A stretch of 64,000 nucleotides of DNA from Isoetes taiwanensis (GCA_021234155.1 JAJEKV010000053.1:7393424-7457423); one strand, 5' to 3'; counted from the first letter of the stretch, positions 1 to 12,211 are shown. Notes: a model not told the origin generated them from the sequence alone. Numbers and translations are program-made.

Positions 1-57
1 AGGGGAAGGAAAAGGGGAAGGCTGATTATCATGGCTACTTGAAGGACCTGGACTTAC

Positions 58-922
58 CTGGCTGCCCGAGGGCTCCATAACATGAAGAGATCTGAGAATT
101 TCTTCATTTAGGTCTGCCATGACACGGTTAACTTGGGAATTCCACTCGGATTCTCTTGTCTGCTTGTCGTCGGCAGCCAAGGGATTCCACTCTTGCTCCT
201 CAACACCCTCCAAGCCATAAACAGTTGCTATAGTCTTGGTATATTTGGCAATTTTAGCATCCCTGTCCTTTTCCCACTCGGCATTCCTCCTAGCAACATA
301 CTGCAAAGATATTTCCCGCTCTTTGCCTCCTTGTCTCAAGCTATCGACCCCTTCATATCAGAGACCCGTTCCCAACCAATCTTCATTGCATGGTCTTGGC
401 ATCTTCTGAGATATCTTCTTTGATTTCTGAGATACCTGTACTCGGGGTCCATCCTGTAGGAAATATGATAAGCCGATAGGTCGCGGTTTGGCCTTCTCTT
501 CTGCTTTGTTGTTGCCTGCCTTCGTCTACCCACTGGAGCTCCTTCCACAACAACGTCCAGGTTATGCACATTGCTCATATGTGCCTGGAGCCTCAATCTT
601 TTTTCGGTGTCCCATACACAACTAGGGGACTAAGCAAAGAATGCCTCTTTTTCTTGAGGGAGTAGTAGTATGCTTGCTTCATGTGACGCCTCTATTTTTG
701 AAGTCGCCATCACCGAAAAGCCGCTTCAACCTCAGGAGGTAAACGCTCCCCTGTGCCTTCTTCCTCTTCTTCTGCCTGTGCTTTCTTCGCAGATCCCTTC
801 TTTGCCCCCTTTTGAGAAGCAACCGGATCCTTCCCCTTCTCGGCTGCTGCAGCTTTCCTTTCTTCATAGCTGGGCTGGTACTCACTATCAGAGTCGGAAA
901 GGCTCTCACTATCTGATGGCAT
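58..922 (-). CDS. Two-exon gene of unknown function, 3' part continuing outside the window
   Basis: I do not recognise this protein. Exon 1 (714-922) starts at an ATG and is rich in Ser/Asp and then Lys/Glu/Ala, like a disordered nuclear segment. It ends at a GTGATGG donor. Exon 2 begins after a CCTAG acceptor at 621 and the phase (2) fits. It is basic (a GRRRQ...KQKRRPNR run), then charged and helical, with several Trp and Tyr residues. It ends in a strong CAG|GTAAGT donor at 58, so at least one more exon lies outside the window. One frameshift sits at a GGGG run near 349 and could be a sequencing error. The spliced frame and clean donor argue for a real gene. It could be a host nuclear protein or the gag-like ORF of an old element; no domain decides between them. 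Confidence 0.5.
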
Positions 923-1164
923 TGCGCTGGTGCCCAAGATTCCACAGAAATAGAGCTTTGCTCTGTGGCAGCCCTGCCCTTCAATGCAAGCGGCCCAAGC
1001 CGGCGCCAGATGAACGGAGTTTGAGTTTCGGTTTGATCAGGTGGGAGTGCGAGCAGCAAGGAACTAACACTCAGCGCCTTCACCCGCGAAGAAGAACTCG
1101 AAGAACTCGGCCATAGCCAAAAAACAGTGAAGCTCGTGGGTTCAAACAGGTTTACACGTGGCAA

Positions 1165-1429
1165 AGAGCCATTGGCTCTTCTACACCATTAGATTTCATT
1201 TCAAATTAAAAAATATGCTTCATATGGGACTCTTCGACTATGATTGATATGGGACTCTTCAACTATGATTGATGTACCATTTAATAGTATAACACGCAAT
1301 GCAAGGGAATAATATCACATGATTGAGGTTCCATGCAATCCACTATCCTTATCTAAATTGCATGGCATTGTTCCATTGTCATTGGTGCAACATTTTCTGC
1401 CAAGCTTCCTAATTATTTGCCATTGCACC
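1165..1429. other. Intergenic, nothing recognisable
   Basis: Short AT-rich spacer between the unknown gene and the minisatellite. It contains a local duplication of 'atatgggactcttc' around 1224-1265. I see no coding or RNA signal. Confidence 0.5.
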
Positions 1430-3020
1430 TAGTTGTCCAGACTAACCACCACACCTTGTTGTCCAGGTCTAACACTTCGAATGGTTGTCTAGGTTTACCA
1501 CTAGACATGGTTGTCCAGGCTAACCATTGCACTTGCATGTCCAAGTTTACCATCTCAAGTGCATGTCCAGGTTTACCACTAGACTAACTTGTCTAGGTTT
1601 ACCACTAGACATGCTTGTCCAGGCTAATTATTGCACTTGCATGTCCAAGTTTACCATCTCAAGTGCATGTCCAGGTTTACCACTAGGCTAATTTGTCTAG
1701 GTTTACCACTAGACATGCTTGTCCATCTCAAGTGCATGTCCAAGTTCACCATCTCAAGTGCATGTCCAGGTTTACCATCTCAAGAACATGTCCAGGTTTA
1801 CCACTAGACATGGTTGTCCAGGTTTGGGTCTTTTTTTATTGGTGGTGTACAATAAAACAGTCCAGGACATAGGGTGCTGGTTGCCCTTCAAGCTACCCTT
1901 CATTGCCCTTCCCTTGCCCTTCATTGCCCTTCAAAAAATACTGGGATGTTCTTTAGTTATGTATAACATAATGAGCATATTGGTAATGTGAAGCCCTGAT
2001 CACACATGTTACCTATGAAGGTGCTGATTTAGTGCTTGAATTTCGTTTTTTTGTACACCACTAGCAAAAAAACACCCGTTTACCATCTCAAGTTCATGTC
2101 CAGGTTTACCACTAGACTAACTTGTCTAGGTTTACCACTAGACATGCTTGTCCAGGTTTACCATCTCAAGTTCATGTCCAGGTTTACCACTAGACTAACT
2201 TGTCTAGGTTTACCACTAGACATGCTTGTCCAGGCTAACCATTGCACTTGCATGTCCAGGTTTACCATCTCAAGTTCATGTCCAGGTTTACCACTAGACT
2301 AACTTGTCTAGGTTTACCACTAGACATGGTTGTCCAGGTTTACCATCTCAAGAACTTGTCCAGGTTTACCACTATACATGGTTGTCCATGTTTACCATCT
2401 CAAGTTCATGTCCAGGTTTACCACTAGACTAACTTGTCTAGGTTTACCACTAGACATGGTTGTCCAGGTTTTCCATCTCAAGTTCATGTCTAGGTTTACC
2501 ACTAGACTAACTTGTCTAGGTTTACCACTAGACATGCTTGTCCAGGCTAACCATTGCACTTGCATGTCCAAGTTTACCATCTCAAGTGCATGTCCAGGTT
2601 TACCACTAGACTAACTTGTCTAGGTTTACCACTAGACATGGTTGTCCAGGCTAACCATTGCACTTGCATGTCCAAGTTTACCATCTCAAGAACTTGTCCG
2701 TGGTTTACCATCTCAAGTGCATGTCCAAGTTTACCATCTCAAGTGCATGTCCAGGTTTACCATCTCAAGAACTTGTCTAGGTTTACCACTAGAGATGGTT
2801 GTCCAGGTTAACCATGGTTGTCTAGGCTAACCATCTCAAGTGCATATCCAGGTTTACCACTAGACTAACTTGTCTAGGTTTACCACTAGACATGCTTGTC
2901 CAGGCTAACCATTGCACTTGCATGTCCAAGTTTACCATCTCAAGAACTTGTCCAGGTTTACCAATGTAGAATGACATGGTTGTCCAAGTTTACCAATGTA
3001 GAATGTCCAGGTTTATCAAT
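1430..3020. repeat. 26-bp minisatellite array with variant units
   Basis: The stretch consists of tandem units of 26 bp. They follow the pattern aggtttaccactagacatg plus a cttgtcc-type ending, with variants such as 'aggctaaccattgcacttg', 'aagtttaccatctcaagtg' and 'aggtttaccactagactaac'. Variants recur in a set order, giving a higher-order repeat of several units. The array is interrupted at about 1828-2075 by unrelated sequence. The 26-bp period is not a multiple of three, so the several open frames across it are repeat translations and not genes. The last units (2960-3020) become shorter and degenerate ('accaatgtagaatg'). Confidence 0.9.
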
Positions 3021-3433
3021 GTAGAATGTAGAATGTTGTGCAGGCAGAATGAACATCAATGTAGAGACCTTGGCCTACGGATGTTGGAATTTTATGTCAG
3101 GCTAAGGAGGAAGATAGAAAAGATTGCTTTACCTACAAACTCAACTCAAGCATGGGACCCGGGTGTTGTCAACGTTTAAGAAACAAGAAAAACCAGTTTG
3201 TTGAAGCAAATGAGTTATTTCTTTCAATACCAATTGTTTATATATACCTAAATGAGTTTCAAACTAAACTGCTTTTGACCTAAAAAACCAAATGACAAGA
3301 ATAATTTTCAAAAAAGAAGTCATTTCATTTATAAAAAAAAAAGCCCGCAGGCGATTAACATGTAGAGAATGTACCAGAGGGTTCACAAAATTACAAAAGG
3401 TACATTCTGCACCAAAAAATGAGCTTAGAGAGC
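3021..3433. other. Intergenic, nothing recognisable
   Basis: No ORF with protein-like composition and no repeat structure beyond the decaying edge of the minisatellite. Part of it may be the 3' UTR of the minus-strand acidic exon that follows. Confidence 0.4.
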
Positions 3434-3850
3434 TTAGAGAAGCTTCTTCAGTTCTTCAAACTCGGCTTCATCCTCCGAGTAATCAAAACAGGTACCTGCA
3501 GTGGAGGCTTTAGAGGAGACTTCCTCATCTTCAATTCCCTCTTCCTCGGACTCCTCAGAAGAAGGCACGTCAAAAAAGACCTCAGAAGACTCAGAGTCTT
3601 CTGAGGCCTCCTCCTCCTCACAAGAGGTGTAATCAAAGGAATCAGAGGAGGCGGAGGTGTAGGCAGAGGAATCAGAGGAGGCGGAGTAATCCATGCAGGA
3701 TTCAGAATCTGACACCTCAAATGGCCCGGAATTACCAGGTGGCATCAGCAAGGACAAAGCCTGCACAAAAGGCACATCCAGTAATTTTCTCCTCTTAGGA
3801 GAAGAAGAAGAAGAAAGCTCCCTTCCACGCCAATCGCCTTCGACATCTTC
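3434..3850 (-). CDS. Last exon of an acidic, serine-rich protein of unknown function
   Basis: The minus-strand frame opens after a possible CATAG acceptor near 3850. It reads through a Trp-Arg-Gly segment, a Ser run, a basic PKRRK motif resembling a nuclear localisation signal, a short hydrophobic patch, and then about 80 residues dominated by Ser, Asp and Glu before the stop at 3434. The repeated S-S-D-S and E-E-E-S blocks are typical of disordered nuclear or chromatin proteins. I found no catalytic motif. Upstream exons are not evident, so this is a partial call. A transposon-derived origin cannot be excluded. Confidence 0.4.
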   Translation of the reverse strand, partial: EDVEGDWRGRELSSSSSPKRRKLLDVPFVQALSLLMPPGNSGPFEVSDSESCMDYSASSDSSAYTSASSDSFDYTSCEEEEASEDSESSEVFFDVPSSEESEEEGIEDEEVSSKASTAGTCFDYSEDEAEFEELKKLL

Positions 3851-6800
3851 CTATGGCAAATGAAAATTTGCGCTAGTATATAACCTAAAAATTGTGATGT
3901 CAACCTAAAAAATTCGTATATATAACCTACAAAATTCGTGATTTTTCGTGGACATTTCCCCCATAACTCGATTTTTCGTGGACATTTCCCCATAATAGTG
4001 CCGCCGCGGAACGGCGCCATAATGGCCAGCCGAGGCCATTGCGGGAGCGGGTACGGAGGTGATGATTGAGGAGACGAGTCAATTCCTTAAGCGGGTGCGA
4101 GCAGTCCCTTTCCTTCGGTTCCAAACTTCCAATCCATAGCATGGGACTCGGATGCATGCCTCGGATAGCGGATGGGCCATCCGGGATGGCCGATGGATGA
4201 TGCATTGGCGGGGCGATGGCTACCGGATCCATGGCCGAGCTTACCACGAATTCCTGCCGGGGTTTACCACATCCCGGAGTAGGAATACGGCGCTCCCAAA
4301 ACAAAGGGCTGGAATGGAATCATGAACGCCGGAACTGTAATCGCTGGAGTAGAATCGAAGCTCTATCTTCAAATATATCTTCAATTGAAGCTCTATCTTC
4401 AAATAGGGAACGAAGGGAACCAAATGGATGCCCACATCACATTGCAGATCGGAATTTGCAGATCGGATTTGGACAAAGCTGGCAGGTCGGATTGCTTATT
4501 GCAAGTTGGATTGCTTGTCAGATTACTTGTTGCAGGTCGGATTGCCTGTTAGGTCGAATTGCTGGGCGAATTACAGAGTCTAAGTAGGAATTACAGTGTT
4601 GAAGCAAGCTTCTCTGTGAAAAACATGCAAGCAAACCACAAAAAGATTAATGAGTAGTGGAAAAGCAGATTTTACGAGACAGGTCTCTTATTATAATCCG
4701 CTTCTTATAAAGAAGCTGTGGAAAAGTAATTTTTTTAAGACATGTCACAAGAATGACATGGCACCTCAAATGCTGTCTTATAGTTTTTAGACAGCCAGAT
4801 TTTAAGCCAGCCGTGGAAAAAGGGCCTTAAAAGCAAGGATAAATCTGACCTATAGCATTGAGGCTCAAAATCTGATCTGCAGCATTGTGCTCAAAACCCG
4901 ATCTGTACATCTGATGTGGGCATATGCCGCAATTCACAGATGCGGCAATTCTTTGTGTTTCTTGAGATAATATCCATTTTGCAAAACCTCTTGCATGGAG
5001 GCATGAAAGGATCCCTGTGGCCCTGACTCAAACATGGATTCAGGTGGTATTCAGAGGGAAAATCTAAGAGGAGTGGGAAGATCAAAGTGGAGAGCAATTG
5101 CAGAAGCAGAAGGGGGGCGATCCGGGCGGAAGGTGTCACTAAGGAGACTCTGCTCTGCTGCACGGAATGGCGAGCTTTCATGGCATTTAAAGAACAAAAG
5201 GAGTAAGACTCTCTTCTAATTTAAAACGTAGTGCTCGGCATTACAAAAAGTAGTACTTGCATGTTAATTAAGGTACACGTTGAAGGGGACTTGCCACCAT
5301 CTGCCAGCCCCCTTTTTTTTTCTTTTGCAAAACATGTCATTTAGGGGATCTAGTGATGCCTTCTCAACTAGCATCACATGTTGCCGACTTAAGCCTTCTC
5401 GACTTGGGAGTCGAGAAGGTATAATGTTCAATTCTTTTAACTTCTATTTTTATTTCTTAACGTTTAAAGTATAACTTTATTTCTTAATAATTAGTTTTAT
5501 TATTTAGTATTTATTTCTTAATAATTAATTTTATTAATGTGGGCAATTTACTAGTAACAAATAGATGCGCTAAGATTTGCACATTTTAGCCTTTATTTTT
5601 GGTCAAGATTCTAGTGGTGCTTCAATTTTACCAATTTCCAGGTGTGTCCCAAATCCACCTAAAAGTGATTCTAATTTTACACCCTAGTTTGGGGGTGTAA
5701 AATTAACAAGACGAAGATTTTTCGATAATTTTGGGCCCTAAAATGGGTCATGCAATTGTAAATTGATGGCCATTTTTTAATTGAACCCCAATTTAAGGTT
5801 TTTTTAGGGAATCTTTGAAAGTATTTTTTTGTGGTGCAAACGCATGTCATTAGTGTGTCAATATTAGTTTATAAACAATGGTCTACAAGCAATAATGGTC
5901 TCATAGTCGCACTCTATTTTGGAATAGAAAATCACGCTATTCTGGAATAGTCTCGTCCTCTCATGCTATTGGAATAGGAAATGGAAGTAAACATATTTAC
6001 ACTATTCTAAGATAGTCTCATAGTCCCATTTTATTTCAGAGTAGAAAATGAATCGTAAAGATATTTCAAATACGAAATAGGGTCCCGGTGGAAGACAAGA
6101 GTGCATGGATCATAAGAACAATATCTAATAGTTCCTTGAAAAATAATGTAATGCTTTTCATTTTTTTCTCTATGTGATGCATTCTCTTTTTCATGTCAAA
6201 ATGGTAGATGCTTACTATTCTAAAGCATGTGTAAATCAACAAGTGAAAAGGTTCATTCTTATTTAATGTTAGCTAATAACTTAGTATAAATTTAGCCCCT
6301 CTTTTCTGCTTGAATGGTAAAAATAGTTTTTGGGCTAAAAAAGCCTTAGATTAAATTGTAATCACCAAATTTCGTCGATCACTCCTAAAAATGCCATATC
6401 TAGAGGTTTATGTATTTCAAATTTATGCACCACTTCTAAAAGAGCCATATTTTTAGGTTCACAGTTCATATTTTATGCACCAATTATATTCTGAAGGTGA
6501 ACATGTTGTTTTAAGAGGGAAACCTCAAACAGAACCATGCGCAAAGTCGAATAACTAGTTTAACTAGACTGAAAAATAAGAAACGCTCTTTGCAAACTCA
6601 ATATATCTCTCATATCTTCACTTATTTTAGCCCATCTTTTTGTAATAATGTATATGGTGAAGCATACTTCACTCATGTACTCCTCTCCTTCCTCATAGAT
6701 GTGCTCATATCTTGTCATATCACTACAGTGGCCCCTTGCTTAACTAGTTTTATATGCTTTTTAAGTTAGTACTAGTAAACGTGTGCCCGGCAACCTGGCA

Positions 6801-9697
6801 TGTGTTTTTACTCGGACTTTAACGTCCATATCTGCAATGTGTTTTTACTCGGACTTTAACGTCCATATGTGCAACTTCGACAACAATGCATGTTTATATT
6901 GGCAAGAATAGATATTATTTGTTTTTGTAATTATTTTTGTGTCTAATAACATAATCATCAATGTATTCACTTTGCATTTATGAATTTTAATAGAAAAAAC
7001 AATGCTTTATAAGGAATGTGGGGGCAGTTAAATCTACTTTTAAAGACAAAAATTTGAAAAGATAGATCCAAAACTTATGCTCAAAATGTCACCCCTAGAG
7101 GGAGTTAAGTACATCAACAAACAATAGATAGAGAAATGCAAAACACAAAATTTTGTCATGGTTCATTGGCATACTTTAGTTCATAATAGAACTCTAAATA
7201 TACATCTCCACATGGCGCACATCATCAAAGGGCCTAATCTTGTACTTTATTGGATGCTCCCATGATATCTTCACTTCTTCGACAATATAGTATCTTAGCC
7301 GAGTTACGAAACGTACGTTATTGTCTGGCAATTGCAATTGTGTCTGGCATTGCTGCCGCATAAGTATGGGCATATGTTGACATAGGCATTTAATGTAAGG
7401 CTGCTTACTCAAAGTTATTACCCATTATAACTTTTATGGAATGCATGGCGAAGTTATTTTAGTTGTGGATCCCTCAAAGGTGTGCTCGGAAATGTGAGAA
7501 CTACATCCTTTTTAAGTAAGTGGATGTAAATATGCTTCAAAGAAGAAGAAGAAAGGTTCAAAATTACACAATTTAAAACTGAGGAAAACAGATACACTTG
7601 TATAACATAGACCAATTTTAAAATTGTGATGTATGTTTGATAGTGCAGTCGGTCTTGCGTTGGACGTTAAAAATACTCCCCTTAAGAAGAACAAAGAAAT
7701 AGAAAATGGAACAAAAAAGTCCATCAATATTAGTCTACAAACAATGAATCTTGAGCGTGGAAAACTAGCTAATTCACATGAACATGAACCACTATATTAG
7801 CAAGCACAGGTTTAGCAAATTAGAAATAGGACTATATGAACCATTGTCACTAATCGGAGAAACACGAGATTAACAATCTTGCAAATGGGCTGAGGTTTTG
7901 AATGATAGCCAGATGGATCATGCCATGCCTAAGACTAGAATGAATTGAATTAGGTGTGGCGTAAGACTAGAGCCGGGGGCGATTTTTGAGAGGACAAAAC
8001 AACCATTGAACATGGGCATATTCCCAAAGATATGCCCTATCCCAAAACCACAGCCGTCCAACCCAAGTCAAGATGGGGTCAAAACCCCATTTCCACGTCA
8101 CCCTAAGGTGCATCAGAAAGTATTCGATTGGAGTCAAATGCGTACATACTGAGTGCTTAACACCAACTACACAGATTGCAGGAAAGACGAACACACTGAC
8201 TGCTTAACAACAAGTACACAAATTGAAGAAAGACCATCCCTGTTCAACAATGCCCACTTCTAACACCAAAATACATGTGAAGACAGATTGCAATAGAGCG
8301 AGGATGCACTGCAGCACCCAGCAGCATGTCCCCTGATGCCTAGCCTAAGCAACACAGAAGGAGCCTAAATACACACTGTAAAAGAGCAGAAGAGGGCAAA
8401 ACAAAACAAGGAATGCAAGAATGGGGATTTGAACCCCACCGATTAAATCGGTACCAGATTTCATGAATGAAGCCTCCATTTACCATCACTGCCATTACAC
8501 CAACAACAGAAGGAGCCTGCATACACTGTAAATCTTCTTATACAGTAATGGCAAATTTTGTACATGCATACCCCACAAACGAGGAACTTTATGTACGGTG
8601 TAGATCAAGGAATAAAGGGTGCATATGCCTATCTAACAGCTCTCGCTGCCCTACATCACCCCCGTGTGAATATGCACCCAAACCAAAGGGGTTTTCAGGG
8701 GGGGGTTTAATTATAAGTGTGAAGGTTAATGGTTTGTGTTATGAAATTTTTTTTGGCCCCTTCGGGGCCTTGGAAAAATTATTCATATTTTTTAAAGAAA
8801 AAGATCGACATATAATAAGAACATAAATTTTGTGCTAAATCGAAGTGCTATTATTGTGTTTGAAATACCAAGATGATTGCATGGATCAACAACTTGCCAT
8901 AATTCCACATTCCACGCTATAAATAATGTTCTTATCTAGTCACGTGGCAAGATATTTGCAATGAAAAATAAATTCTACAATCCACATTCTATGCTACAAA
9001 AAATGTTGGTATGGACTTGGAGTTCTTCGTATGGAGTCATGCACAATATGGAGTGATGCTGAGGATGAGGAAGGAATATCTAACATTCTTTATAAAGAAC
9101 ATAACATCTGGATAAAGGACATGACATCACTTTCACCACTTTGGTTATTGCTAGGCTAGATTTCTATTTTTAAGAAGAGGATTCATGGGGAGTTCCTCTC
9201 TTCTATATACTCTTGATTTCCAGTCCCAACTAACAAACTAACACATAAGATCTTAAAACTCCAACTATGAAACTAGCACACAAGATTTTAAAAATGAGAA
9301 AGTTGAAGCACATGTATATATAACCAGCAAAAGGTATTCCTTATTTTACAACCTTGTGGTTTATTGGATTTCTAACAAGGAGCGTGTAATCCTCCTCAGC
9401 TTTCTTTTTTGCTTCCTGCATCATGAGATTGATTGAGAAACTAAAAAGGATACTGAGAAACTTGGGTAAGAAGAGCGTATGCATGGTGAAAATAAAAAAA
9501 TCAATGCAAACAAATGCTTACTTCATGATCACATAACCCATGAATTGTGCAGACTTCTAGAATGCCACAGCCTCAACAAAATGCAGCTACTGGAAACCAG
9601 CTTCTGTAGATGGAACTGAGAAAACAAAGTTTGTGATGTTGATGGAAGTCCAAATGAAATTGCAATAGAAGATTCACAACAGAACATATGGCAGTGG
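3851..9697. other. Long intergenic stretch, mostly AT-rich
   Basis: No gene is recognisable. Visible items are: a doubled 'gatttttcgtggacatttcccc' motif near 3940-3995; short direct repeats of 'gcaggtcggattgc' type near 4480-4545; a tandem duplication of about 43 bp at 6795-6880 (tgtgtttttactcggac); a direct repeat of 'acagaaggagcct' at about 8352 and 8506; and a small GC hairpin 'ggccccttcggggcc' at 8755-8769. From 5400 onward base composition is strongly AT-rich, as in old intergenic plant DNA. The short ORFs lack protein-like composition. Confidence 0.5.
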
Positions 9698-9817
9698 GGT
9701 AGAATGCATTATACAGCCCCCCTCCCTTGTGTCGCTGATATCTGACCCTCCAGGCTTGGATTGGAGGGCTGGGATTGTGCCACGTCGGAGGGGGGGGCTG
9801 TATAATGCATTCGTCCC
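9698..9817. mobile_element. Mutator-type MITE (120 bp) with 9-bp target duplication
   Basis: The two ends are inverted repeats: the left end contains gaatgcattatacagccccc (from 9702) and the right end its complement (to 9812), with a few mismatches in the outermost bases. The element is flanked on both sides by the 9-bp direct repeat tggcagtgg (9689-9697 and 9818-9826). A 9-bp target-site duplication with terminal inverted repeats is the signature of Mutator-like elements. The core is too short to code for anything, so it is a non-autonomous derivative. Confidence 0.8.
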
Positions 9818-10060
9818 TGGCAGTGGAATGGATCGATTAATGTTGCTGCATTGTGCAGCTAAAAGCGATACTGAGAAATAATTGATACTGAAGAAACATT
9901 TGAAAACAGAGCATTTTCAGATATAATATACTTGAAATTTGATCGAATACTTAAATATGAAACAGAGGCACAACAAATTTAAGCGTGGATATGAAATACA
10001 GAGTAAGTTTGGTACCTGGAGAGCCAATCGCCTGTAAACTGCTTTGCTTGGACAAATCTC

Positions 10061-10568
10061 CTAGTGTGTTGCCGGAATGCTCCCCTCCAATGCATTATCT
10101 GCCAGATTTAAGGTTTGTAGATTCTTCAGCAACCCCAGTGTGGCCGGAATGGTGCCGGATAATTTGTTGGAGTTTAGAGACAGCTCCTGCAAATTCGTTA
10201 GCTTGTCTAATCCAGCTGGAATAGGGCCCGAAAGCTGCATTGTCCAGATTCAAAATTTCGAGATTGACAAGCTTGGATAGATCTGATGGAAAAGCACCTC
10301 CAATCCCACACAAGTCTTCTTCCCCTTCTGTAAACAGAGTACAAGAGAGATCGAGCTGTTTGAGATTAGAAAGGCCGAAGAATGCAGCAGGGATGGGACC
10401 ATTGAGCCCTGTATTGGATGCCAACTCAAGGCCATGGAACGAACCAAAGAATGCAGGAATGGTGCCTGAGAGACGGGGATTACTAGAAAGGGAGAGTATT
10501 TTGAGCTTGGTGAGCTTAGAAAACGAACTGGGTATGGCTCCATTGAAGCCAGATGCAGCCGGAGACAT
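10061..10568 (-). pseudogene. Leucine-rich-repeat protein fragment (RLP/RLK type), frameshifted
   Basis: The minus-strand frames encode about seven plant-type extracellular LRRs with the L..L.LS.N.L.G.IP consensus (GAIPSSFSKLTKLKILSLSS and later NLQELSLNSNKLSGTIPA). This is the ectodomain type found in receptor-like proteins and kinases. A one-base frameshift near 10228 separates two parts that otherwise join as continuous repeats, ending at a TAG at 10061-10063. No signal peptide, transmembrane segment or kinase domain is seen. The Copia element inserted about 190 bp upstream (TSD 'catcc') separates this exon from whatever preceded it, so the gene is most likely dead. It could be the last exon of a gene whose earlier exons lie beyond 16634. 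Confidence 0.7.
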
Positions 10569-10886
10569 ACCTAGAGCTGCATAATCATCTGAAACAGACG
10601 TGCCGCCCCTTTGCGCTCTAACTTTAATGGATCTCTTATCTCTGCTGCCCTTCCGGCTTGAAACCCCTTGCCATCAAAATGTGAGCTCAAGGAAGAACTC
10701 GCCTAAATTGCCGCATCATCGATCCAAGGGAAGACATTTCAATGCAATCGTCCATCCTGATGAAACATGCAACAGGAATAAAGCAAACACAAGTGAACTG
10801 ATAGCACAAAGCAGAATAAGACGCACAAGAACTGGTGATTGTTCCATTGATCAGATGTGGTACTTATACACTTGTCATAATAGATA

Positions 10887-12018
10887 CGCGCACTTTATTG
10901 GCTCCCGGAACCGAGTTCGCGAACCAATCGGGTTCGCCTGTTTAACCCCACGGATTCGCCCAGCGAACCCGTTAGGTTGACGGGCACCGAGGTGGCGCTT
11001 ACCCACCGGTTCGCCCAAGCCGTAACCCGAACCGTGGTTAAGGGCGAGGCAGGTGTCGGATCAGGTCGAGCAGAGGGCGCTGCCGGATCGCCAGGCGTGG
11101 TCCGATGAATCTCGGCCGGGTATGGATCCGCAAGTGTATGAATCTCGCCGGGCCGGGTATGGATCTGCTGGGTATGAATCTGCTGGGTATGGATCTGCTG
11201 CTGCCGGAGCTTGAGAATGAAGAGCTTGGGCTTGGCCCTGATTTAGCATTAACCTAATTCCTTGCTGCTGCTGTGGGGAAGAAGACGGCGCCGGAGCAGA
11301 TATGGCGATTCCATGGCCGTGAAGTGCAAAAATTGGGCTCCCCCTTCCCAGCACGAATTGCTGTACCTCCGGAACGCCATAGCCTCCACCCCTTTATTCT
11401 TCATATATGCCTTCTCAAACAGATCTTCATATATGTTCTTCTCGAACAGATGTTGGAGGCTGGGTCGCTCAACCAGCATGTCTTCTATAGAGTGTGCGGG
11501 CAAATTTCTAACTGGAGCCAGAGGCTAGTTCGCAAGGGAAAGCCATAACTTATGCCTCTGCCATCTGCAAAACGGCGAAGAATCACAGCTTTGTCTCTGG
11601 ACTTTTCTGTAAATGCTTCCGACTTTGTATTTTTTCTGTAGATGCTTGCCCATATCTCTAGCTCTATATGTTTTCTGTAGATAGCCTGTCTAGATTAATG
11701 CAGATAATGCTCTATGGCAAAGAATCCATAGCTAGACAACTTTCCATAACTAACCGGAGTGCCCAAATCTCTAGCTTAGTTGCTTTAAGCATAGTGTATT
11801 CTTGCCGGAACAGCCGTGGCCGGCAGAACCTCCCCCGCGCTTAACCCTGGTTCGGGTTCGCCCAAGCGAACCCGGTGGGTAGCGCCACCTCAGCGCCACG
11901 TCAACCTAACGGGTTCGCCTGGGCGAATCCGTGGGTTCGCTTAAGCGAATTTTCTGGGTTCGCTTGGGCGAACCCGGCTGGCTCCCGAACTCAATTTCGG
12001 GAGCCGATCGAAGCACCG
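10887..12018. mobile_element. Mutator-like non-autonomous element (1.13 kb) nested in the Copia LTR
   Basis: This block interrupts the Copia 3' LTR and is flanked by the 10-bp direct repeat ataatagata. The ends form long inverted repeats of about 150-190 bp with shared blocks such as ggctcccg, cacggattcgccc, gcgaacccgttaggttgacg and gaggtggcgct. Long TIRs and a 9-11 bp duplication point to Mutator-like elements. The interior contains a minus-strand ORF at 11249-11503 without known domains. No transposase is present, so movement would need a helper. The GC-rich 'ttcgcccaagcgaaccc' motifs are themselves small palindromes. Confidence 0.82.
11249..11503 (-). CDS. Small ORF inside the Mutator-like element
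   Basis: An 84-residue open frame with a plausible protein composition (charged helix, then aromatic and basic residues). It could be a captured host exon, as in Pack-MULEs. I do not recognise it, and overlapping frames on the other strand are also open, so coding status is uncertain. Confidence 0.25.
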   Translation of the reverse strand: MPAHSIEDMLVERPSLQHLFEKNIYEDLFEKAYMKNKGVEAMAFRRYSNSCWEGGAQFLHFTAMESPYLLRRRLLPHSSSKELG

Positions 12019-12211
12019 ATAATAGATAGGTACATCAACCAAAACGGTAAGTACCAACTTCCTATAATCAGTCACCAACTTCCCATGATTACAGGCGTAA
12101 ACTTCTTAGATTACATAAATCTACTTAAAATAAGAAGTTTATTAAAAAATTAACCCCTACTGAAACAAATGCACTGAAATAAACTGAAGGTCTTCAAGAC
12201 AGCAACAAGTG

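Larger units (their letters stand above)
10758..12125 (-). repeat. Copia 3' LTR, interrupted by a Mutator-like insertion
   Basis: The LTR is present as 10758-10886 and 12019-12125. The ten bases ataatagata at the break are duplicated (10877-10886 and 12019-12028). Once the insertion and one duplicate are set aside, the length equals that of the 5' LTR. The tip that should read TGTTG on the minus strand reads AGTAG here. Confidence 0.9.

Noticed and set aside
1719..2830. Several overlapping ORFs of 60-94 codons on both strands
   Set aside because: They are translations of the 26-bp minisatellite; period, composition and frame cycling explain them fully.
8412..8470. tRNA-like T-arm (ggggatttgaacccc) on the minus strand
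   Set aside because: The acceptor, D and anticodon arms could not be paired around it, so a tRNA gene is not supported. A degraded organellar insert is possible but unproven.
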